Source: Mycobacterium sp. | GTDB lineage: Bacteria; Actinomycetota; Actinomycetes; Mycobacteriales; Mycobacteriaceae | Reading direction: 5' to 3' | NCBI GenBank assembly: GCA_028706695.1 | Contig: JAQTVU010000043.1 | Coordinates: 1 to 9,534, forward strand | Length of the DNA: 9,534 nucleotides | Shown: positions 1 through 7,656 of the stretch, in pieces | How positions within the stretch are numbered: the stretch's first letter is position 1 | Layout of the letters: each line of letters opens with the position of its first letter | Translations under genes and position numbers: made by a program | Notes under the pieces: model-generated | The model's input: only the letters and a program-made list of their open reading frames with translations | Database searches by the model: none | Told to the model about the DNA's origin: nothing

Positions 1-2
1 GC

Positions 3-116
3 ACCGACGCGCCGAAGACGCTTGCGGTGAAAACGGGCAAGCCCCTGCTGCCGCCCCCGTCCCAGCCGCCGGGGTGCGAGCCGATTCATCGGCGCACGAC
101 GTCGCGCGGTAGGTGA
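3..116 (+). CDS. 3' end of an unidentified gene entering from the left (possibly GH65-like)
   Basis: This reading frame is open from the left edge to a TGA at 114-116. Its third codon positions are strongly G/C, unlike the other two + frames, so it is probably coding. The visible tail is basic and proline-rich and contains KPLLPPPSQPPG followed by an arginine-rich end. Such a proline-rich tail resembles, from memory, the C-terminus of actinobacterial family-65 glycoside hydrolases/phosphorylases. Rv3401 of M. tuberculosis is of that type and lies on the same strand a few genes upstream of Rv3406. That identity is a guess from about 37 residues; the catalytic domain lies outside the window. 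Confidence 0.4.
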   Translation, partial: TDAPKTLAVKTGKPLLPPPSQPPGCEPIHRRTTSRGR

Positions 117-132
117 GCTGGCCGGTTTTCAG

Positions 133-161
133 TTGCCGCTGCGCACGCGGCTGACTACACT
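133..161 (+). promoter_or_regulatory. Probable SigA-type promoter of the dioxygenase gene
   Basis: A TTGCCG -35 element (133-138) is separated by 17 nt from a TACACT -10 element (156-161), which fits the mycobacterial TANNNT pattern. The predicted start of transcription is near 168, inside the palindrome that follows. A bound repressor would therefore cover the start site. The elements are read by eye; no start-site data support them here. Confidence 0.55.
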
Positions 162-163
162 CG

Positions 164-191
164 CCGTATGTAGTCATATGACTACATACGG
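164..191. promoter_or_regulatory. 28-bp perfect palindrome, probable repressor operator
   Basis: The half-site CCGTATGTAGTCAT (164-177) is followed immediately by its exact reverse complement (178-191), with no mismatch and no spacer. An extra half-site, TGACTACA, occurs at 152-159 as a direct copy of 179-186, 27 bp away. The palindrome lies between the predicted -10 element and the ribosome binding site of the dioxygenase. Length, symmetry and position suit a TetR-family dimer. In M. tuberculosis the orthologue Rv3406 is repressed by the TetR-type Rv3405c, encoded divergently beside it. Here no divergent regulator gene is visible, so the binding protein must be encoded elsewhere. Confidence 0.75.
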
Positions 192-208
192 ACTGGAGGG
201 CAACGGCA

Positions 209-1117
209 ATGACAGAGCAGATGACGGTCACCAAGCTGGGAAGCCGCATCGGGGCCCGGATCGACGGGGTGCGCTTGGGCGGCGACCTGAGGCCGGCCGC
301 GGTCGATGAGATCCGGCGTGCGCTGCTGGCCCATAGGGTGATCTTCTTCCGCGACCAGCACCACCTCGACGACCAGCGACAACTCGCGTTCGCGCGGCTG
401 TTGGGCGCACCGGTCGGCCACCCCGTCGCGAGGTATCTCGCCGGCAGCCCACCGATCATTCTGCCGATCGACTCGGCCTACGCCAAAGCCACGAAGTGGC
501 ATACCGACATGACGTTCGCCGCGAACTACCCCGCCGCGTCGGTCCTGCGCGCAGTCACCCTGCCCAGCTACGGCGGATCGACGCTGTGGGCCTCCACCGC
601 GGCGGGCTACGCGACGCTGCCGGAACCGCTCCGGCTCCTCGCCGAGAACCTCTGGGCGGTGCATACCAACCAATTCGACTACGTGAACCAATTCGACTAC
701 ACGCATCCGGAAGCACACACCGACAAGCAGCACGCCTATCGCGAGGCGTTCGAGAAGCCGGACTTCCGCACCGAGCATCCCGTGGTTCGGGTGCATCCGG
801 AGACCGGTGAACGCACCCTGCTGGTAGGCGGTTTCGCGCGTGGGTTCCTCGGCCTGTCCAATCACGAGTCGCACCTGCTGCTCGAGTTGCTGCAGCGGCG
901 AATCACGGTACCGGAGAACACAATTCGCTGGAATTGGGAGCCGGGCGACGTGGCCGTCTGGGACAACCGGGCAACTCAGCACCGAGCGATCGACGACTAC
1001 GACGACCAGCCGCGACTCATGCACCGGGTCACCTTGGTCGGCGACGTGCCGGTCGATGTGCACGGACAACGCAGCCGGGTGATCCGCGGCGCACCGCTCG
1101 AGGCGATCGCGAGCTGA
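209..1117 (+). CDS. TauD-type Fe(II)/2-oxoglutarate dioxygenase (alkylsulfatase, Rv3406-like)
   Basis: This 302-residue cytoplasmic enzyme belongs to the TauD/TfdA family of non-haem iron dioxygenases. Its M. tuberculosis orthologue Rv3406 (295 residues) releases sulfate from alkyl sulfates by 2-oxoglutarate-dependent oxidation, and can also inactivate some carboxylate-bearing DprE1 inhibitors by oxidative decarboxylation. The facial triad is visible: H98 and D100 in KWHTD, and H258 in TQHRA. R273 in RLMHRVT is placed to bind 2-oxoglutarate, as R270 does in TauD. The ATG is preceded by GGAGGG (195-200) with an 8-nt gap. Residues 154-165 contain a repeated NQFDY motif from an 18-bp tandem duplication (668-703), which accounts for most of the extra length. 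The gene stands alone, converges on choD across 41 nt, and is probably controlled through the upstream palindrome. Substrate range is inferred from the orthologue. Confidence 0.9.
   Translation: MTEQMTVTKLGSRIGARIDGVRLGGDLRPAAVDEIRRALLAHRVIFFRDQHHLDDQRQLAFARLLGAPVGHPVARYLAGSPPIILPIDSAYAKATKWHTDMTFAANYPAASVLRAVTLPSYGGSTLWASTAAGYATLPEPLRLLAENLWAVHTNQFDYVNQFDYTHPEAHTDKQHAYREAFEKPDFRTEHPVVRVHPETGERTLLVGGFARGFLGLSNHESHLLLELLQRRITVPENTIRWNWEPGDVAVWDNRATQHRAIDDYDDQPRLMHRVTLVGDVPVDVHGQRSRVIRGAPLEAIAS
668..703 (+). repeat. 18-bp in-frame tandem duplication inside the dioxygenase gene
   Basis: AACCAATTCGACTAC occurs at 668-682 and again at 686-700, giving two 18-bp units that differ only in the last codon. 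It encodes NQFDYV followed by NQFDYT. As recalled, the M. tuberculosis protein has a single NRYDYV at this place, so the duplication adds six residues without a frameshift. Confidence 0.85.
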
Positions 1118-1158
1118 TTGCCGATCGGTGATGACCCGCTTCGCCCGGCCAGTCCCGG

Positions 1159-2895
1159 CTAGCCCGCGGAGCTGATCGGATCGATCGGCAGCCAGCGCAG
1201 CGCCCCCGGCGCACCGGCGGGCACCACCGGGTGCCTCGGTGCGATCGGGTCCAGTCTGCGGTAGCCGTCGCCCTGCAGCGGCCGCTGGTCGTCCTCGCCC
1301 TTGTTGGGCCACAGCGAGGCGGCCCGCTCGGCCTGGGCGGTGATGGACAGCGACGGGTTGACGCCCAGGTTCGCCGAGATCGCCGCGCCGTCCACCACGT
1401 AGAGCGTGGGGTAGCCGTGGACGCGGTGGTACGGGTCGATCACCCCACGCTCGGGGCTGTCGGAGATCACCGCGCCGCCGAGAAAGTGGGCGGTCAATGG
1501 GATGTTGAACAGTTCGCCCCAGGTGCCGCCGGCCACGCCGCCGATCTTCTCGGCGATGCGGCGGGTGACCTGGTTGCCGACCGGAATCCAGGTCGGGTTC
1601 GGTTCGCCGTGTCCCTGCTTGCTGGAGTACCGGCGGAAGCCCAGCCTCCCACGCTTGGTGAACGTGGTGATCGAGTTGTCCCGGTGCTGCATTACCAGTG
1701 CGATCAGGGTGCGCTCGCTCCAGTGGCGGACGTTGACCATCCGGATGATGCCGCGCGGGTCCTAGGCGGCTTGCTGGATCAGCTGCCGCCACCGCGGCAC
1801 ATCGGTGCCGTCGGGGCCGGCGCCGTCGGTCATCAGGGTCTGCAGCAGACCCATGGCGTTGGAGCCCTTGCCGTAGCGCACCGGCTCGATGTGGGTGTCC
1901 GGCGTGGGGTGAATCGACGACGTGATCGCCACCCCGTGGGTCAGGTCCAGATCTTTCGGGACGTCCAGCGTCGCGGCGCCCACGATCGATTCGGAGTTGG
2001 TTCGGGTCAGCGCGCCCAACCGCTTGGACAGCCTGGGTAGCTTGCCCTTGTCCCGCATCTTGAACAGCAAGTGCTGGGTTCCCCAGGTGCCGGCGGCCAT
2101 GATCAGGTGCGTGGCGGTGTAGGCGCGCCGGTCCCGGCGCAGCCAACTTCCGGTGCGCACCGTCCGGACCTCCCACACCCCGCCGGCGCGCTGCTCGAAT
2201 CCCTTGACCGTGGTCATCGGCATGATCTGCGCGCCGGCGGATTCCGCGAGGCCGAGATAGTTCTTCAGCAGCGTGTTCTTGGCGCCGTAGCGGCAGCCGG
2301 TCATGCAGCAGCCGCATTCCAGGCAGCCGGTGCGGTCCGATCCCGCGCCGCCGAAATACGGGTCGGGCACCGTCTCGCCCGGCGTCTTGCTGCCACCGGG
2401 GCCGAAGAAGACGCCGACCGGTGTGGGCACCCAGGTGTCGCCACAGCCCATCTCGTCGGCGACTTCCTTGACGATGCGGTCGGCGTCGGTGAAGGTCGGG
2501 TTCTTCACCACGCCCAACATCCGCTGGGCCTGGTCGTAGTGCGGCATCAGCTCGGCACGCCAGTCGGTGATGTGCGACCACTGCCGGTCTTTGAAGAAGG
2601 GCTCCGGCGGCACGTACAAGGTGTTGGCGTAGTTGAGCGAACCGCCGCCCACACCGGCGCCGGCCAGGATCATCACGTTGCGCAGCGGGTGGATGCGCTG
2701 GATGCCGTAGCAGCCCAGCCTGGGCGCCCACAAGAACTTGCGCAGCTCCCAGGACGTCTTGGCGAAGTCCTCGTCGGAGAATCGGCGCCCCGCCTCGAGC
2801 ACCCCGACCCGGTAGCCCTTCTCGGTCAGCCGGAGCGCGCTGATGCTGCCGCCAAAACCAGAGCCGATGATCAACACGTCGAAATCCGGCTTCAT
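1159..2895 (-). pseudogene. choD: choD: GMC-type oxidoreductase/cholesterol oxidase interrupted by one amber codon
   Basis: The frame from ATG at 2895 to TAG at 1159 would encode 578 residues, the same length as M. tuberculosis ChoD (Rv3409c), but codon 378 (1762-1764 on the + strand) is TAG. The part before it, 377 residues, carries the FAD-binding GSGFGG motif (11-16), the ADP-ribose-binding acid E34, and a cysteine-rich stretch CLECGCCMTGC (191-201). The part after it stays open and keeps the C-terminal GMC signatures, with TAHFLGG (H470) and GVNPSLSITA (N513). The truncated product would lack the C-terminal active-site half. Reinitiation at ATG 1740 would give a separate 193-residue fragment. 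No frameshift or second stop is seen, so the lesion is young, is suppressed, or is a base-call error. ChoD is annotated as a cholesterol oxidase in M. tuberculosis, though its in vivo role in sterol breakdown is debated. The gene follows guaB3 after 49 nt and has no strong ribosome binding site. Confidence 0.85.
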
Positions 2896-2944
2896 CGCAC
2901 CAGTATGGATGTACCGGTGGGTAACGAGCCGGCGGCCCGGCCCG

Positions 2945-4072
2945 CTAACTGCCGACTGTCAGGCCGACCTTCTGGAACTCTTTGAGGTCGCAGTAGCCGG
3001 CCTTGGCCATCGATCGGCGCAGCCCGCCGACCAGGTTGAGGCTGCCGAACGGGTCGTCGGACGGGCCGTTGAGAACCTGCTCCATCGGCGGGCGTTCGCC
3101 CGCGGCGATCTGCAGCAGCGCGCCGCGAGGCAGCGACGGATGCGCGGCGGCGGCCGGCCAGAACCAGCCCTCGCCGAGCGCCTCGGCGCACCCGGCCAGC
3201 GGCGTGCCCAGCACCACGGCGTCGGCCCCGCAGGCGATGGCCTTGGCCAGCTCGCCGGAGGTGTGGATGTCGCCGTCGGCCAGCACATGCACGTACCGGC
3301 CGCCGGTTTCGTCGAGGTATTCGCGCCGCGCCGCGGCGGCGTCGGCGATCGCGGTGGCCATCGGCACGCTGATTCCCAGCACTTCGTCGGTGGTGGTGCC
3401 CCCCCGGGTGGAGCCGTAGCCGACGATCACCCCGGCCGCGCCGGTGCGCATCAGGTGCAGCGCGGTCCGGTGATCCTGCACACCGCCGGCGACCACCGGG
3501 ACGTCGAGCTCGGAAATGAAGGTCTTCAGGTTCAGCGGCTCACCGTCGCTGGCCACCCGCTCGGCGGAGACGATGGTGCCCTGGATGACCAGCAGGTCGA
3601 TGCCGGCCTGCAGCAGCACCGGCGTCAGCGACTGGGCGTTTTGCGGGCTGACCCGCACCGCGGTGGTCACGCCGGACTCGCGGATGCGCGCCACTGCGGA
3701 ACCCAGCAGATCCGGCTGCAGCGGTGCCGCGTGCAGCTCCTGCAGCAGCCGAACCGCCGCCGACGGTTCGGGCTCCTTCTCGGCGGCCTCGACGAGCTGG
3801 GCGATCTTGGCTTCCACGTCGGCGTGCCGGCCGATCAGTCCCTCGCCGTTGAGCACGCCCAAGCCGCCGAGGCGGCCCAGCTCGATCGCGAAGTCCGGCG
3901 ACACCAGCGCATCGGTGGGGTGCGCCAGCACCGGTATCTCGAAGCGATAGGCGTCCAGCTGCCAGGCGGTCGACACGTCCTGCGATGAGCGGGTGCGCCG
4001 CGACGGCACGATGCCGACCTCGCCGAGTTCATAGGTGCGGCGGGCGACGCGGCCCATCCCGATCTCGACCAT
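2945..4072 (-). CDS. guaB3: GuaB3, IMP dehydrogenase-family protein
   Basis: This 375-residue protein matches M. tuberculosis GuaB3 (Rv3410c) in length and sequence as recalled. It has the IMPDH/GMP reductase TIM barrel but no CBS pair, hence its shorter length than GuaB2. The loop that in GuaB2 reads VGPGSICTTR is here VGYGSTRGGTTTDE (residues 217-230), with no catalytic cysteine. The product-site end GGLRRSMAKAGY (349-360) is retained. M. tuberculosis GuaB3 has not been shown to be an active IMP dehydrogenase and its reaction is unsettled, so a regulatory or different catalytic role is possible. The ATG at 4072 lies 8 nt after the guaB2 stop, and that gap reads AGCTGAGG, so translation is probably coupled and the two genes co-transcribed. 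Confidence 0.93.
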   Translation of the reverse strand: MVEIGMGRVARRTYELGEVGIVPSRRTRSSQDVSTAWQLDAYRFEIPVLAHPTDALVSPDFAIELGRLGGLGVLNGEGLIGRHADVEAKIAQLVEAAEKEPEPSAAVRLLQELHAAPLQPDLLGSAVARIRESGVTTAVRVSPQNAQSLTPVLLQAGIDLLVIQGTIVSAERVASDGEPLNLKTFISELDVPVVAGGVQDHRTALHLMRTGAAGVIVGYGSTRGGTTTDEVLGISVPMATAIADAAAARREYLDETGGRYVHVLADGDIHTSGELAKAIACGADAVVLGTPLAGCAEALGEGWFWPAAAAHPSLPRGALLQIAAGERPPMEQVLNGPSDDPFGSLNLVGGLRRSMAKAGYCDLKEFQKVGLTVGS

Positions 4073-4080
4073 CCTCAGCT

Positions 4081-5670
<1,590 letters not shown>

Positions 5671-5700
5671 CGGTGAGGCCTCCATACGCATGTGAGGTGA

Positions 5701-5713
5701 CGAACCCATCCTA
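5701..5713 (-). promoter_or_regulatory. Possible -10 region of the guaB2 promoter
   Basis: Read on the minus strand, TAGGAT (5713-5708) fits the mycobacterial TANNNT -10 pattern and would place the start near 5701, about 31 nt before the guaB2 ATG. No good -35 hexamer is visible 16-19 nt upstream, so the assignment is tentative. A TTGACT hexamer occurs further up (5789-5784) but has no matching -10. Confidence 0.35.
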
Positions 5714-5833
5714 TCGGCTCGCCTCTCGACGGTGGCGACGCGCGCCGTGACGACGTGCCGAGTGGCAGAGTGCAACCGAATCAAGTCAAAACGACGGGCA
5801 TCTCCCTGCTGGCGTTATCATTGCCTGCTTGCG

Positions 5834-5846
5834 TAGGCTAGAGGCG
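5834..5846 (+). promoter_or_regulatory. Leaderless-type -10 element of the Rv3412-like gene
   Basis: TAGGCT (5834-5839) fits TANNNT and ends 6 nt before the GTG start codon at 5846, so the predicted first transcribed base is the start codon itself. The AGAGG between them is too close to act as a Shine-Dalgarno sequence. Leaderless genes of this layout are common in mycobacteria. There is no convincing -35 hexamer. Confidence 0.5.
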
Positions 5847-6259
5847 TGCGCGACCACCTCCCGCCGGGTTTGCCGCCCGATCCGTTTGCCGATGACCCCT
5901 ACGACCCGTCGGCGGCGCTGGATGCCGTCGAGCAGGGGCAACCCCTGGACCAGCAGGAGCGCATGGCGGTCGAAGCCGACCTCGCCGATCTTGCCGTCTA
6001 CGAGGCGTTGCTGGCGCACAAAGGCGTTCGCGGGTTGGTGGTCTGCTGCGACGAATGCCAGCAAGACCACTACCACGACTGGGACATGTTGCGGGCCAAC
6101 CTGCTGCAACTGCTGGTCGACGGCACCGTGCGCCCGCACGAGCCCGCCTACGACCCGGAACCGGACTCCTACGTCACATGGGACTACTGCCGGGGCTACG
6201 CCGACGCCTCACTCGACGAGGCGACCTCCGACGCGGACCGATCTCCCCGACGCCACTGA
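5846..6259 (+). CDS. Conserved actinobacterial DUF5319-type protein (Rv3412-like)
   Basis: This acidic 137-residue protein closely resembles M. tuberculosis Rv3412 (136 residues), a family of unknown function conserved beside guaB2 and sigD. An acidic, proline-rich N-terminus (1-37) is followed by a helical part and a cysteine/histidine cluster, CCDECQQDHYHDW (67-79), then a lone C115 in WDYC. The spacing of C67, C68, C71, H75, H77 and C115 suggests metal or redox binding, but this is inference. No signal peptide or membrane helix is visible. The GTG start is chosen for the conserved RDHLPPGLPPDPF N-terminus and the adjoining leaderless-type promoter. It diverges from guaB2 and its stop lies 12 nt from the converging rsdA stop. 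Confidence 0.88.
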   Translation: MRDHLPPGLPPDPFADDPYDPSAALDAVEQGQPLDQQERMAVEADLADLAVYEALLAHKGVRGLVVCCDECQQDHYHDWDMLRANLLQLLVDGTVRPHEPAYDPEPDSYVTWDYCRGYADASLDEATSDADRSPRRH

Positions 6260-6281
6260 GCGCCGTGCCTCTCACGGAGTG
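6254..6281. terminator. Weak hairpin at the DUF5319 gene/rsdA convergent junction
   Basis: CCGTG (6263-6267) pairs with CACGG (6273-6277) around a 5-nt loop, and CACT (6254-6257) can pair with AGTG (6278-6281) across a bulge. It spans both stop codons and has no T-tract. It may serve both strands as a weak terminator. Confidence 0.3.
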
Positions 6282-7006
6282 TCGCCGGATTGCCGCAACC
6301 GCGGAATCGGTGTTGGTTCGGGCTGCCGATAGCTACCGGGGTTCGGCGTCGGCGATGCGACAGCCGTCGGCGAAGGCCGGTTTTCTGGCGGTGTCGCGTT
6401 GGGGTCGCGGCTTTGGACCTTGGTGTTGAGCAGGTTGAACTGGTTCATCAGGTCGTTCCGGCTGGCCCCGTCGTTCATGGACTGCAGGGTGCTGCTGACC
6501 TCGACCAGCTGATCGTGGGCCCGATCCCAGCGACCCTGGTCGATCATTTGCTGCACCTTCGCCAGATCGGCCTTTGCCGACAACATGATCTGGTTGTCGT
6601 TGACCCGCGGCCGGTCGAAGAACATGGCGTGCAGGCCATACAGCGCGTCCCCGGGCCGGGCCTCGGCCACCACCGCGCCGAAACCGCTGAGCATCAGCAA
6701 CGTCACCGCCACCGACCCGATCGCCGCCAGGGCCCGCCGATTCCGCCGGCGGTCGGCCATCCCGGTACGCAGCGCCTCGACGGCCTCTTCCGGTGACACC
6801 AGCCCGCTGGCCGGCGGCCACCGCAGGTTGTCGCGCCAGTCCTCGAGGAGGACGGCCAGCGCTTCGTCGCCCGGGCCAGGGTCGTCGGGGTCTTCGGGCT
6901 CGTGGAACTCGACCGGCCTGCGTTCGGCCAGCGCGTCCAGCAGCAGGTCGGTGCGGGCCAGCTCGTCGAGGGCCGCTTGGTCGGGTGCATAACGAAACTC
7001 ACGCAT
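6272..7006 (-). CDS. rsdA: RsdA, membrane anti-sigma-D factor
   Basis: This is the cognate anti-sigma factor of SigD (M. tuberculosis Rv3413c). It holds SigD at the membrane until it is degraded. The 244-residue protein has a cytoplasmic sigma-binding N-terminus with the LDELARTDLLLDALAER helix (13-29) and a WPPAS motif (63-67). One membrane helix follows an arginine-rich stretch (about 92-114). An outer helical domain (about 135-200) ends in a proline/serine/threonine-rich tail (205-244). There are no zinc-binding HxxxCxxC residues, so it is not a ZAS-type anti-sigma. It is shorter than the M. tuberculosis protein (299 residues as recalled), and the deficit is in the tail. The ATG at 7006 overlaps the sigD stop by 8 nt (ATGCGTGA), with AGGTG just upstream, indicating translational coupling and equal expression with SigD. 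Confidence 0.92.
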   Translation of the reverse strand: MREFRYAPDQAALDELARTDLLLDALAERRPVEFHEPEDPDDPGPGDEALAVLLEDWRDNLRWPPASGLVSPEEAVEALRTGMADRRRNRRALAAIGSVAVTLLMLSGFGAVVAEARPGDALYGLHAMFFDRPRVNDNQIMLSAKADLAKVQQMIDQGRWDRAHDQLVEVSSTLQSMNDGASRNDLMNQFNLLNTKVQSRDPNATPPENRPSPTAVASPTPNPGSYRQPEPTPIPRLRQSGDTP

Positions 7007-7574
7007 AGTCACCTGCCGCGACGATTTCGGACTTGAGTCGTGACAGCGCACGGTGCTGGGCCACGCGGACGGCCCCCGGGCTGCTTCCGACGGCGGCGGC
7101 GGTCTCCGCGGCGGACAGGCCGACGACCACCCGCAGGATCAGGATCTCGCGCTGTTTGGCGGGCAAGATCTCCAGCAATTCACTCATGCGGCTGACCGAG
7201 TCGGCCTCGATCGCGATCTGCTCGGGGCCCGCTTCGGATGACCAGCGGTCGGGAACCGACTCGGCCGGGTACGCGAGGTCGCGGCCGGCGGCCCGATGGG
7301 CGTCGGCCACCTTGTGGGCCGCGATCCCGTACAGGAAAGCCAAAAACGGGCGTCCCCGCTCCCGATAACGCGGCAGCGCCGTGATGGTGGCCAAGCACAC
7401 CTCCTGAGCAACGTCATCGGCTGACAGGCCACCCCGATCGACTGTGCCGACTCGCGCCCGGCAATATCGCACGACAATCGGACGGATGGTCTCCAGCACC
7501 TCCCGTAGCGCCTTACGGTCCCCCGCTACGGCCTCCGCCACCGCAGCGTCGAGACGCTCCCCAAGAATTGTCAT
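6999..7574 (-). CDS. sigD: SigD, ECF-family RNA polymerase sigma factor
   Basis: This alternative sigma factor directs RNA polymerase to its own promoter set; in M. tuberculosis SigD (Rv3414c) is linked to the stringent response and lipid-related genes. Region 2 includes SADDVAQEVCLATITALPRY and the following GRPFLAFLYGIAAHKVADAH. Region 4 includes LPAKQREILILRVVVGLS and the helix-turn-helix AAETAAAVGSSPGAVRVAQH. The product from the ATG at 7574 is 191 residues, with GGAG 12 nt upstream. A TTG at 7592 would give 197 residues and keep an LEI-PSMT stretch also present in M. tuberculosis, but it lacks a ribosome binding site. The longer M. tuberculosis start cannot be used here, because a stop occurs in frame upstream and the intervening valine codon is GTA. 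It lies 82 nt after the Rv3415c-like gene and overlaps rsdA by 8 nt. Confidence 0.93.
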   Translation of the reverse strand: MTILGERLDAAVAEAVAGDRKALREVLETIRPIVVRYCRARVGTVDRGGLSADDVAQEVCLATITALPRYRERGRPFLAFLYGIAAHKVADAHRAAGRDLAYPAESVPDRWSSEAGPEQIAIEADSVSRMSELLEILPAKQREILILRVVVGLSAAETAAAVGSSPGAVRVAQHRALSRLKSEIVAAGDYA

Positions 7575-7656
7575 CGACGGCGGTATCTCCAACGTTACGG
7601 TCAGGCCACAGCGCGGGGCTAACTAACGCAATGACCATAACGGGCGTCACGCCGAT

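Noticed and set aside
3..110. Divergent TetR-type regulator (Rv3405c-like) left of the palindrome.
   Set aside because: The minus-strand frame starting at the ATG near 88 has no helix-turn-helix and poor third-position GC. The + strand frame is the better coding candidate.
182..2731. Very long minus-strand open frame (849 codons) across the dioxygenase and choD.
   Set aside because: It is antisense to the dioxygenase and out of frame with choD. Its translation is arginine/proline/histidine-rich low-complexity sequence typical of a high-GC shadow.
2843..3988. Long + strand open frame opposite guaB3.
   Set aside because: It is a shadow of guaB3, with no recognisable domain and skewed composition; guaB3 on the other strand is unambiguous.
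5671..5784. 38-residue N-terminal extension of GuaB2.
   Set aside because: The frame is open but the conserved protein starts at MSRG, which also has the ribosome binding site GGAGG at the right distance.
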